Source: Drosophila miranda (Eukaryota > Arthropoda > Insecta > Diptera > Drosophilidae). Taken from it: a stretch of DNA of 64,000 nucleotides. The notes under the pieces were generated by a model. It saw only the letters and a list, made by a program, of their open reading frames with translations. It did no database searches and had not been told where the DNA came from. Positions 21,350 through 31,292 of this stretch are shown here, one piece after another. The position numbers and the translations under genes were made by a program. How positions within the stretch are numbered: position 1 is the stretch's first letter; every line of letters begins with the position of its first letter. The stretch lies in assembly GCF_003369915.1 (NCBI RefSeq), contig NC_046677.1, positions 24,384,913-24,448,912 on the forward strand, written 5' to 3'.

Positions 21350-22365
21350 GAAGCACAGAGAAGAAACTTTACAAAGTGAACCCCCGACCAAGGCAAATAT
21401 TGTTTTCCTCTCGTTTCGTTTCGTTTCGTTTCGCCAAAGAGACGGAGACCGGGACGAGGGCCTTGGCTACTGTTATTTGTCCGCTCGGGCGGAGTATTTA
21501 ATTGCATCCCAATGGAGCGTACTCTCGTCCTTGGCAGAGCAGAGCAGAGCAGAGTGCAACAGGAGATGCCGTAAACAGCAAGCAGCAAGCAGCTGGCAGC
21601 TGGCAAGGAAACACGAGCAAGAGCTGCCTCAAAGGGATCCCCGGGATGCGCTACGGAAATGTAAGGGGGGGGGGGGGGGCGGGGCGGGGAAGGTAATCGA
21701 AATGGCTGCTCGTTCGTACAACTTTTTTTTTCACAAAGTTGCATCTTCTGGAGGTGCATCCGAAACGGAGGGGCATTGCCAGAGTAAACAAATATTTACA
21801 TATGTTTGTTCAAGTTTTATGCTCCGCTGGGTTTCCGCCCCTCCCCCCTCCCCTCCTTGCCCCCCTGACAGTTTCTTTGTGATTTCTTATGCAAAGGAAG
21901 TCAGCTTTTTTTTGACAAATTAGTTGAGGGGGAAACTTCGTTGGGAAATGAATGAAGAATATTCTGCTTGGCTGCAAAGCAAATATCCTTGCAAAGCAGT
22001 TTCTCGCAAAAGTTGAACCAATTTTGAGCTGATTTATGGCATTCTAATTGGTTTCTATTCAATGATAGAGATACATACCTTTCCCTAAAGAAACAGAGGG
22101 ATTGAAAGGTGAATCGTTAAAAAAAGGAAGGGAATATTTCTTGGGGAAAACTTTTGGATATTCCAAAATAAATAGAAATAATAAACAGAGAGAGACGAGA
22201 TGTCGCCCATAAAACTATCAACAAATTTTTGGCAAAGAAATAAAATATTTACGGACGTGACGTGAGGCAGATAGATATGGGTTTCCACTCTGTTTTCCTC
22301 TCACATCATGATTTGTTTATTGTTTTAATAAATGTCAAGGACTTCTTGGGCTTGCAATTAAAGAA

Positions 22366-22400
22366 GCATTCGGCATTCGGCATTCGGCATTCGGCATTCG
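22366..22400. repeat. Five tandem copies of GCATTCG (7 bp)
   Basis: Perfect 7-bp array followed by GCAGG. No associated gene. Confidence 0.9.
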
Positions 22401-22836
22401 GCAGGCAACGAAGTGTGGCAAGGCACACATGTTGCAGACACTCCTCCGGCACGCCCGGCGAATGATTAATGCCCGAATGTCAACTGCGAGTTTATTCGCA
22501 AAAAACCCAAAACTAAATGCCAGCCCCAAAAGGAGAAGCAAAACTTTCGATGCAAGCAAATGCAAGGCCCGAATGATTTATGGCCCCAAATTGAAAATGG
22601 AAAATGTGCGATTGTTTCAAGCCACTAAAATGGAATGGAAATGGAAATGGCAGCGAGAAACGAAGGGCCAGGGGGGGCCAGGGCCCATCGCCATTTATTT
22701 AACGTATGCGAAAGGCGAAAAGCGAATCGTGCTGCGATTTCTTCGATTGGAAAAATTGAATTATACACATTTGATGAGCATAATAAAAACTGGCAGCTGC
22801 CTTTGCCAATGAATGCATTCCAAATTGTTTCGCTCT

Positions 22837-22911
22837 GGCAGTGGCACAGTGGCAGTGGCACAGTGGCAGTGGCACAGTGGCAGTGGCACAGTGGCAGTGG
22901 CACAGTGGCAG
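22837..22911. repeat. 14-bp tandem repeat GGCAGTGGCACAGT, about 5.4 copies
   Basis: Perfect minisatellite of 14-bp units. Open frames crossing it on both strands (e.g. minus strand with HCHCATATVPLPLC) are produced by the repeat. Confidence 0.92.
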
Positions 22912-23508
22912 GATCCTCCTTGCAAAAAATTGTACAATTTTTCGGTGCATTTATTGACACAGAATTGATTTATTTTTGTGTGCATTGTGGATCTAAATTG
23001 AAAACAATTCAAATGAAGTTTTAAGTCTTCGTGGCTGGGGTTGGAATTTAAATAAAGAGCTGGCTTTGATGGATAGTTTATCTACCAAATATTTACACTT
23101 TAATTAAGGTTTTTTGGAATTGATATCCTGTTCTTTTCCACACAAAAGGCAAACAAATCAAATAGGTTTCAATTTAGTAATGAATTGGCATTTGAGGATG
23201 CCTTAAGTTTGAGTAAACTGAGGGAAAAACGACATCCACTCATTCTTTAATTAATTGAAATACAAATAGAGTGAAATTAGTTACAATTTACTTTGATTTA
23301 AGCACAAATGTCGTACAAGAAACATACGAAAAAGTAGAGCCCTAAGAAGCGACGAAGGAATCCCACAAAATAACGAAGAAGTGCATGTGAGCATGGGGCA
23401 ATGGAGTGAATCTCAATCACAAGGGGCACGCGATGAATGAATTCAACAAGGACTATTGGATCGGAGGCTCAAGCCCGCCGGTAGGTAAAGGACACTCTCT
23501 GAGAAAAT

Positions 23509-23809
23509 GGCAGACAACGCCAACAAATACTTCGAGCATTTACATCCGTCTCGTTTCTTCGTCTCGCATTCGAGTAGGAGCCCATAGCTGAATATTCCGC
23601 TCATCCGAAAGTGCTGATTGGTGCTATAGGACAAGGAATATCTATATTTTCATGCTCTCAAATTCAAGCAGAAGTTGGATGATATGTGCTGCGCTTCAGT
23701 AAAAGTGCACCTGCCAGAAATGGAGACGCCACCAGAAGTTCAATGGTTCTTGCTCTTCAAGCAAGTTCCTGAAGTCCCATTCGCACTTTCAATCCAAGCT
23801 TTCCAATGA
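23509..23809 (+). other. Eroded protein-coding-like stretch, family unknown
   Basis: An ATG near 23507 opens a short frame (MADNANKYFEHLHPSRFF) that soon stops. A second frame from 23651 to the TGA at 23807 reads 52 codons of balanced, protein-like composition (KFKQKLDDMCCASVKVHLPE, then METPPEVQWFLLFKQVPEVP). The pieces are in different frames with stops between, so if real this is a decayed gene. I recognise no domain. Confidence 0.3.
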
Positions 23810-25439
23810 CTTCGTTCGGAGCAACAGAAATGGATCAAAATAATGCCGCAAATGTTCCAATTCAAATGTAACCATTCGATACCCAGGGCTCTTCCTCTTT
23901 TGGCGCAGTAAAACGCATATTCTGAGGCATAGAAAAGGTAAATTCATTCACTTAACAAAGCATATTTTGCGATTTATTATTATGGCCAGAACCAATGCAG
24001 TTTCGTTTGCTATTAAACGTTAAGTAGAGCTGCCATAACTATAAATAGCTGCTAAAACATAGCTCCTATTGTTATGGGCGGCAGTTATTATTGTGCTTGT
24101 TTTTATGCCCTGCTATGGGGCTAGACACGGAGGGAGAACTTCTTTTCTTGCCTTGAGCTAAGCTGCAGCTTTATGTGTTTCGAACTGGCGCAATTCTGCA
24201 GATTTCTTGCCACATCAGGAAGCTTTCAGTGGCATGCGGCAGGGGCACACACACACACGCACTTTTCACATGGTGGAAAAATCCTGCCACCGATTGACGC
24301 GTCGAGAACTTTTAGCCAAGTTTATTGCATCACAAACGGGGCCAGAGACAGAGCCAGAGTCAGAGCCCGACCAGGCCATTTAGCCCGTAGCGGGGGCGGG
24401 GGCGGAGGCAGGGGCGGGGCACGACTCCCATAACCCGCTCAATTGAAAAAGACAAAAACGAGGCGACTCTCAGACACGTTCCGGTGCCCGGCCGTCGGCC
24501 GTCGCCGCCCATCTGGGGAGGTTTCATTCGGAACAGGCGCACAGCAATCGACAGGCGGCACATGCAACAGCGATTTTCGGTGCTACGTGCACCATGGACT
24601 GACAGGAGGCTGAAGGGGGAGGGGGCGGCAGAACATCGAGAGGATTGGCCACCATTCGTAATCCACTTTCGCGTCCTACGCTTCTTTCTGCATTTCGTTT
24701 GAGCCGCAAACATTTTAGCTTTTATGGCCGAAAGGGGTAAAATGTGACCTCCCCCCCACCCCCCACACACACACACGTCGGGACGTGGAAAATGCAATTT
24801 CCAAAAACTCGTCGATGAAAATGTGGCATACGAACAACAATTTTTTGTACTTTTAAGTCGCTCCCCTCTACCCCCCGCCAGAAAATATTCACAGAAAAAA
24901 CTTTTCGTTTTGGCATAAACCGATTTGGTAGCAAATTTTATGTCAGTTAGGTGGAAAAATTCCCAATCGCCTGCCTCTGGGCCGCTGCGCCTCTGGGCTC
25001 CAATCGGATCAGGGATTCAAGGAGCCTTTCGACTGAGAGGAGTGCTCTGTATTTTTTTCCTGGCTGACTTGTTACCGTTACTGTAGTTTACCGTTAAATG
25101 ACATTACAGGGGAGGGGGTGGGGGGGTCAAATGGAGCATCTAGGACTAATTGAATTCCGGGAAAGAGTAAAAACTACAGAGCTTTTCATTGCAAGGAAGG
25201 AAGGAGTGTAACAGATATGCGGAAAGCTGGAAACTGGCGGAGAGATATATTTCTAGCAGGGATTGGGGGGAATTTTGGATGGAAGAAACATCAAGAAAGA
25301 GGTGGCTTGAAGGACCTATCCTTGGGGATATTAAATGTATTTTATAACACCTAAAGGCAGAGACCATATAGACAGCCACAAGAGGGATTGAGATCCCTCA
25401 AGCCAACGCTTGCATTCCCATTTCTTTGAGGTCTACCAG

Positions 25440-25740
25440 AAAAGGCTACATTGATCAGGAGCCATGTCAAAACCCCCATCGATAATGCGGGAAATCTTTG
25501 GATGGACCAATGGCAACAAGAGGTAGTACCCATCAAGGAAATGATGGCTGCTCTGAAGGTGATCAAGCAACAGATCGGCCTCAAGGCCAAGCCTAAACCG
25601 AGGCCTCTACAAGGACTATGTTTCACAGGGGAGACTAAGTCGATCTGGCCCAAAACCGAGTTCATCTGAGACTCCAACGCCAACCAATATATTCTACAAG
25701 AATGAGCAGTGCTTTGAGGACAACAGCCACAAAAACTGAC
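25440..25740 (+). other. Eroded protein-coding-like stretch, family unknown
   Basis: One frame reads NAGNLWMDQWQQEVVPIKEM then MAALKVIKQQIGLKAKPKPR up to a TGA at about 25667. The next frame continues SETPTPTNIFYKNEQCFEDN to TGA. The composition looks coding and the pieces are joined by a frameshift. There is no recognisable domain and no splice sites. It could be a decayed gene or chance. Confidence 0.3.
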
Positions 25741-26625
25741 GATGGGCCGTGAGGGTCACGGGTGCAGAGGCTCACTCAGAGGGCGCTCAAGGCCTTTCCA
25801 CTCCCTCAGACGGCGTAAAGCCCACCTTAGCCAGGCTAGAAGGCTTCCTTTTCTGGGGGGATATAAAGGGGGATCCAATAAGCGTCTATTTGTACAGGAT
25901 TTTAAAGCCATTTCGTATATCCTTCCCTCCAAAAAGGGCTGTTTTCCCTCAACATTCCTGTTGTTCATTCGTTGGGCTTTAATTAAGTTGCTCTCGATTA
26001 ATGACAGAACACGGCCAATGCCATTTCAATGGGTATCCGAATACGAATACGAATACGAAACCATGCATCTGCATCTGCATCGGAATCGGAATCTGTGCAA
26101 TCGAGTGCATCCGGCAGCAGATGTTGTGCGGTTGTCGCTGAAAATGTTTGTCCGGAGTGTGTACGGATTCAGTGTACGGATAATGCCCGCATACACGCCT
26201 CGGATCGAATCGGATCGCCACCCGCCAAACAATGCCATAAATAAACGAAACGGAACGAAACCAAATTTGCGAAATTAATTAAATCGACAGGCAAAAGTAA
26301 CGTGTGCGCTTTGGTTCAACGCTTTGAGTGCGGCCATTTCTACAAACCAAATAATACACGATGCCACACACTTCACTGCCCTCCTGGGGCACCGCACCGC
26401 AAATGTGGATGGTTTGATGGGACAACAGGCCTTAAAGCCTTTGACTGTGGCGATCCAAGGCTGAGTGGAGAGAGACAGAGGGGTCTTACAGCCAGGCACA
26501 GAAAGAGGAGCCGCAGACGAGGGCTTTTCACCCACAGGAAGAGAGATTAACAGCCTAGGATTTGAAGCATCTGCCGTGCTAGCCGGGCATTATATTCATA
26601 AATACTAGAAAACAATGACCAGAGA

Positions 26626-27322
26626 TCAAATCTTAAAAAGGTCGCAACGCTGGCTCCTGGTCATCCTTCTCTGCGGCAATTCCTTTTGCTTGAGAACTCT
26701 ATTCTTCTTCGAGGGCGGCAGGATTCCCAGTACTTCCAAGACCTCCGCAGGTTTCAAGGTGCCCGAAGAAGGAGATGCCACCTCCTTGCTGTTCTTCCGG
26801 AGTCTGGCAGCCACCTGCTGCTGGAGGTATTCGGTTCTCATGCCCGCGTAGACAACAGCCTTGATCAGGAGGTTGCGCAGCGCCGTGGCGCTTGCTAGCT
26901 TGGAGGCCTGCTTTCTCGTCAATGTGTCCCCGGCGGCCACTGGGTTGGCGCGCTCTACCAGGGCGTCATAAAGCGCTGCAAAGTTGCATTGGAGATTGAA
27001 TTGAACCCTGGAAATGTCTGCATTGTCTTACGTTTAATTTGTTCGTCGTCTGCGGGGTTCTCCTTGAGGACTGCCTCTACATTCGCGGCAGCCGTGCGCA
27101 GTACAGGGTCCGATTCCAGCACATCAGTTAAGATATTCATCGGAGATGCTAGCGAGCTCTGGGCCTTTGCTAAGAGGTTCATCTGGAAACACAAATACCC
27201 CAACTGAACAAGGGAATAGCCTCAACAAAGGGAATCCTGGACAAACTTACCTGCGCCACTCGCAGACTCTCCAGCTCCATCCTCATTTCCTTCAACGACT
27301 CTGGGGCACGTTTTGCTTCCAT
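26626..27322 (-). CDS. Uncharacterised 190-aa helical protein, three exons
   Basis: Exon 1 is 27322-27251 (MEAKRAPESLKEMRMELESL, RVAQ), exon 2 27182-27032, exon 3 26975-26626. Introns of 68 and 56 bp have GTAAGT and GTAAGA donors, with acceptors TTTCCAG and TTTGCAG; phases 0 and 1 agree across both. The product begins with a short charged helix, then a mostly alpha-helical middle (LASPMNILTDVLESDPVLRT, ALRNLLIKAVVYAGMRTEYL) and a basic C-terminus (GTLKPAEVLEVLGILPPSKK). Small size, coiled helices and an Arg/Lys tail would suit a subunit of a nuclear assembly such as a kinetochore complex, but this is only a guess from composition. It shares a promoter with the BTB gene. A broken copy lies at 14400-14745. 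Confidence 0.8.
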
Positions 27323-27386
27323 TTTCGCCAAGTTTTCTTCCACGTGCAACTCTGCGCATATCAGCTGGCTCTCTACTATCGAAACC

Positions 27387-27394
27387 TATCGATA
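27387..27394. promoter_or_regulatory. DRE box (TATCGATA) in a bidirectional promoter
   Basis: TATCGATA lies in the 144-bp gap between the start codons of the minus-strand 190-aa gene (27322) and the plus-strand BTB gene (27467). A near-copy CTATCGAAA precedes it. This fits divergent, TATA-less transcription of both genes. Confidence 0.65.
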
Positions 27395-27466
27395 CTAGTG
27401 TTGCAAAGCTGAAATTTCGACTGGTCGTGTGCTCTGTGCTTAGTGCTGGGAAAATCCATCCACGCG

Positions 27467-28221
27467 ATGGCCAATAAAAAGTTCTTGTTTCGCTGGAACG
27501 ACCACCAGCACTCGCAGATCGGAATGTTCGAGAGTCTGCGGGTGACCGAGACCCTGGTCGACTGCTCGCTCGCCGCCGAGGGCAAGTCCCTGAAGGCCCA
27601 CAAGGTGGTTCTGTCCGCCTGCAGTCCCTACTTTGCCGCCCTGATCCGCGGGCAGGACGACAAGCATCCGATCTTCGTGCTGAAGGACGTGAAGTACCAG
27701 GAGCTCCGCGACCTAATGGACTACATGTACCGCGGCGAGGTCAACGTCTCGCTGGACCAGCTGGACGCGTTTCTCAAGGCGGCAGAATCGCTGCAGATCA
27801 GGGGCCTGTGCGAGCCGCAGTTCACGGTTCTGCCAGAGATGGGAAAGCGCGCTCGCCGGGACTCCTCCGGATCGGGCGGGGATTTGTCTAAGGTCGAAAA
27901 ACGCAGCACGGAGAAGGGTGAGTACTGCAAAAGGAAGTAAACCTCGCCTCTAACCCATCGTGACCCCCGGCAGGTGCCCGCGAGAGCTCCGAAGCCATCA
28001 TCAAGGTGAAGGTGCAGCCGCAGAGCCCAGGCGCCGGCCCCGGAGAAGCCGCTGGAGCCGTGCCACTGGCAGGCGATCCCACGGACCACAGCGCCGGCTC
28101 AGAAACGAGCAACAGCAGCGGTCTGAGTGGCGAAGCAGTCTACGAGTGCCGTCAGTGTGGCAAGAAGTATCGCCGTCTGCTCTGTCTGAGGCGCCACGAG
28201 AATACCGAGTGCGGTGACTAG
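27467..28221 (+). CDS. BTB/POZ protein with paired C2H2/C2HC zinc fingers, second finger after an in-frame TAG
   Basis: Exon 1 is 27467-27917; a 56-bp intron (GTGAGT..GGCAG) is followed by exon 2 from 27974, phase 1. The 232-aa product starts MANKKFLFRWNDHQ and has an insect BTB domain at about residues 15-110 (LVDCSLAAEGKSLKAHKVVL, ACSPYFAALI, VKYQELRDLMDYMYRGEV). A basic/Ser-rich linker and one zinc finger (YECRQCGKKYRRLLCLRRHE then NTECGD) follow, and then TAG at 28219-28221. The same frame continues to TAA at 28351 with 43 codons encoding the second finger of the usual lola-type pair (HQCPYCVHKSRQMGNLRLHI, LRHH). BTB-ZF proteins of this class are DNA-binding transcription or chromatin regulators. 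The TAG implies read-through, loss of finger two, or a sequence error (one base from AAG). Confidence 0.85.
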
Positions 28222-28592
28222 GAGCCGGCCCATCAGTGCCCCTATTGTGTGCACAAGTCGAGGCAGATGGGCAACCTGCGGCTGCACATATTGCGGCATC
28301 ACCCCACCCTGCCCCAGCTGCCCCGGCAGCGACGCAGCAAGAATTGCCCCTAAAGTAGAGCGAAATGTGGTTTCACTGTATCTTTTTTTTTTTTTTTTTT
28401 TTTTTTTTTCATTTGGAAAATTTGTATTTTATTGTAAACAAGTTTACTGCTACCTTTCGTGGCAACTTAATCTAGTTTTACATTTAAGGGGAAAAACAAT
28501 TGATCACAGGAGATACATACATAAACTTAATGTTACATATATGGAGTAGGTACATACATTATTTACAATATTTACAAAAAGTTAATGAGATG

Positions 28593-31292
28593 TTATAGGA
28601 GGGATCTAGTAGGGAGATCCAGTCGATGACACCTTTTGAGTCTTCTTTTCCTTGGCGGGTTAATTAGACGTCTGGCTAGCGCATTAGGGTGACCACCAAG
28701 TCGTTGCAAGTACCTTGCTGCACGTAATTGTATAACATCGCCCACTTTGGGAACCTTTAGGTCCCTCTCGATGTCGCTGTTTCGTATGTACCATGGAGCA
28801 TTGCATATTCGTCGTAGAATTTTTGACTGAGCAACTCTAATTTGATTTAAGTTGGTTTTTGCCGCGATGCCGTAGACTTGAAGTGCGTATTTCCATATGG
28901 GGCTGAGGATGGACTTGTATATCGTGACTTTGCTGTACAGCGATAGCTTATTTCTTGGTGCAAGTAGCCACGCCATCTTTCCCGCTTTCGCCATCACCGA
29001 CTGTCGAACCATGGTAGTATGGGTTTTGAAATTTAGTGACCTGTCGAGTACAACACCCAGGTATTTGTACGAGCTCTTGTGCGTAAGTGTGGAGCCCAGC
29101 ATATTAATGCCTCCGCAATAAAGTGTTCTCGTAGCAAAAGTAACATTAGCACATTTGCTGCTGTTGATGCCTATGTTCCATTTCTGAGCCCAGACCTCAA
29201 AGCTGCTCACATATTGTTGCAGAGCTTCCGTAGCTAGATTTATGCTTGGACTTCTGGTCAGCACTGCAGTGTCATCCGCGTAGGTTGCTATCAACACATC
29301 GTCCTCGTCCAACCCAGTTATTACCCTTGAGGAAGGCATATCGGCTGTATATAGGGTATATAACGTTGGTCCAAGAACGCTGCCTTGTGGGACGCCTGCA
29401 CAGATTGGGCGCTTCGATGATTTTGCTCCATTTACAACAACTCTAAAACTTCTGTCCATTAGAAAGCTACTCACCAGCTGGAATAGCTGCGGCGGCAATA
29501 TGTTTCTCAGCTTAAAGAGGAGGCCATCATGCCACACCCTGTCAAACGCTTGTTGAATGTCCATAAACACAGCTACCGAATACATTTTTTGCTCCATTGC
29601 ATCAAGCGCGAAGTTGACCACTCGATGAAGTTGTTCTGGCGTGCCGTGACCTTGTCTAAATCCAAACTGCCACTTAGGAATTCTTTTCTTTACAGGTTCA
29701 AGCTGCATGATGCGGTTCAGTATCATTCTTTCCGCCATCTTCCATCTGTAGCCATCGACTTCTGTGTGTTGTTTTTCTGGCTTAGGTACCATGGAGATTA
29801 GCGCCATCTTCCAGCAGGTAGGAAAGTGTCCTATCCTAAGAATGCTGTTGAGGAGCAGCACTATAAATAGCAGGGCTTTTTTAGGCAGAAGTTTTAAAGT
29901 CCTGTTGTCCAGCAGGTCCTCACCAGGGGATTTTTTGGCCTTCAGCTTCTTAATTTGCTGCACCACCTCTTGAAATGTGACTGGGCTTGCTGGCAAGGAC
30001 ATTTGAAATGGCATTTCCAATTGTAGCTCGACGGCCCTTCGTGTAACAGCAGACGTAAGATTAAATGGCTTAAATCTTTGCTCTAAACTGTCTGCGAAGA
30101 TATCAGCCTTTTGCTGACTGGAGTAGCACCAACCGCCTGCTGGATTTTTAATTGGCGATTTAGGCATGACTACTCTTTTAAATCGGCTTGTAAGCTTCCA
30201 GAGAGTATAGTTGAAAGATGCATCGGGGCCAGCTTTTTCTAAAATGTTATCAATGCTCGTCTGCTTGACTTTTGCAAGAACCTTTTGCAAACGGTTTGAT
30301 AGTCTCAAGTAGATTTGATGAACTCGAGTATCACCCGTTCTCGCATACTCTCTTCTTACTCTTCTTTTCAGGCGCAGGAGTGCTACGGCACTTGGGGGAA
30401 GAGTATCTTGTCGTCGTTGGCTTGGTGAACATTGGTTTACAGGCGCAGCAGAAGATGCAGCCAATATTACGTTTCTCATAAATATCGAGATTGCATCTTC
30501 TATATCATCGGGACTTTTTATTTCCGTGTTGAGGTTGATTCTACTATCTAGTTCGGCTTGAAATACTTCAACGCAAGAGCCTCGAGGGAGAATTTGTTGC
30601 TTCATAGTTTTGATTTGAGGAGAATGATGCACTGATGCTACAATTGGCAGGTGATCCGAGGAGAGTTCATATTTAGTTTCGACTGACAGCTTGTTTTGCG
30701 CAATCCCGTTGACAATGAAAAAGTCGAGAGCAGAAGGTGTAAGGCGAGTGTTGTATGAGAAGAAAGTTGCCTCGCCAGTGGCAAGGATTTCGCATGTGCT
30801 ACTGACGATGGCCTCTTGCAATCGCTTCCCTCGACAGCATGATCTGACGTTACCCCACCATGGGTGCTTTGCGTTAAAGTCACCGCCAGCGATGAATCTG
30901 TTCCCCAGGCTAAGAAAAAGTTGCTCAAAATCAGTTGTACTCCAAGGTTGGTTGGGTGGCAGGTATATTGAGGAGATCTTGATGCATCCAACATTAGTCG
31001 GCACACTCACGCTGGCAACTTGTATGTTTATCCTGGACATAGGTTCGTTCTGAGTATGGGCAATGGACGATCGTATGAACAGAGCAGAGCCACTTTTCGA
31101 TGTTCCACTGGGATGATCAGCGTAATATTGATCGTATCCTGGTACGAATGCTCTCCGACCAGGGCGCATATGTGTCTCTGTTATCAACATTACATCGATT
31201 TTATTAGCATTAAGGAAAAGTCTAAGTTCTTCAATGTTCTTGACTAGCCCTCGTGCATTCCATAATCCGATTTTTAATTGAAGCTTGTTCAT
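28593..31292 (-). CDS. LINE ORF2: APE endonuclease and reverse transcriptase, 899 codons
   Basis: The ATG at 31292 starts an open frame of 899 codons. The N-terminal AP-type endonuclease shows WNARG, ITETHMRPG, YLPP, GGDFNAKHPWWG and SSDHLPI. The RT domain shows GEDLLDNRTLKLLP, QFGFRQGHGTPEQL, AVFMDIQQAFDRVWHDGL, GVPQGSVLGP and the catalytic YADD (TYADDTAVL). The stretch normally reading YRPISLL..SK..E is replaced by GYRWKMAERM, an apparent in-frame loss of about eight residues in the conserved N-terminal RT motif. Otherwise no stops or frameshifts were found. Confidence 0.92.
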   Translation of the reverse strand: MNKLQLKIGLWNARGLVKNIEELRLFLNANKIDVMLITETHMRPGRRAFVPGYDQYYADHPSGTSKSGSALFIRSSIAHTQNEPMSRINIQVASVSVPTNVGCIKISSIYLPPNQPWSTTDFEQLFLSLGNRFIAGGDFNAKHPWWGNVRSCCRGKRLQEAIVSSTCEILATGEATFFSYNTRLTPSALDFFIVNGIAQNKLSVETKYELSSDHLPIVASVHHSPQIKTMKQQILPRGSCVEVFQAELDSRINLNTEIKSPDDIEDAISIFMRNVILAASSAAPVNQCSPSQRRQDTLPPSAVALLRLKRRVRREYARTGDTRVHQIYLRLSNRLQKVLAKVKQTSIDNILEKAGPDASFNYTLWKLTSRFKRVVMPKSPIKNPAGGWCYSSQQKADIFADSLEQRFKPFNLTSAVTRRAVELQLEMPFQMSLPASPVTFQEVVQQIKKLKAKKSPGEDLLDNRTLKLLPKKALLFIVLLLNSILRIGHFPTCWKMALISMVPKPEKQHTEVDGYRWKMAERMILNRIMQLEPVKKRIPKWQFGFRQGHGTPEQLHRVVNFALDAMEQKMYSVAVFMDIQQAFDRVWHDGLLFKLRNILPPQLFQLVSSFLMDRSFRVVVNGAKSSKRPICAGVPQGSVLGPTLYTLYTADMPSSRVITGLDEDDVLIATYADDTAVLTRSPSINLATEALQQYVSSFEVWAQKWNIGINSSKCANVTFATRTLYCGGINMLGSTLTHKSSYKYLGVVLDRSLNFKTHTTMVRQSVMAKAGKMAWLLAPRNKLSLYSKVTIYKSILSPIWKYALQVYGIAAKTNLNQIRVAQSKILRRICNAPWYIRNSDIERDLKVPKVGDVIQLRAARYLQRLGGHPNALARRLINPPRKRRLKRCHRLDLPTRSLL

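Larger units (their letters stand above)
15905..26580. other. Long gene-poor region
   Basis: Mostly unique non-coding sequence with simple repeats listed separately, GA/GT-rich stretches and poly-G/C runs (e.g. 20959-20967, 21665-21684). A TATCGATA-like cluster (CATATCGATATATG at 20206, CCATCGATAG at 20228) might be a promoter, but no matching gene start was found. Protein-like eroded stretches occur at about 17390-17974 (minus), 23509-23809 and 25440-25740. I see no complete gene. Confidence 0.6.

Noticed and set aside
21300-21923. 207-codon plus-strand frame
   Set aside because: Begins in GA repeats (REREREG) and runs through G-rich low complexity; no domain.
22366-22911. Regular direct repeats that could suggest a CRISPR-like array
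   Set aside because: Units of 7 and 14 bp without spacers in a eukaryotic genome; simple minisatellites.
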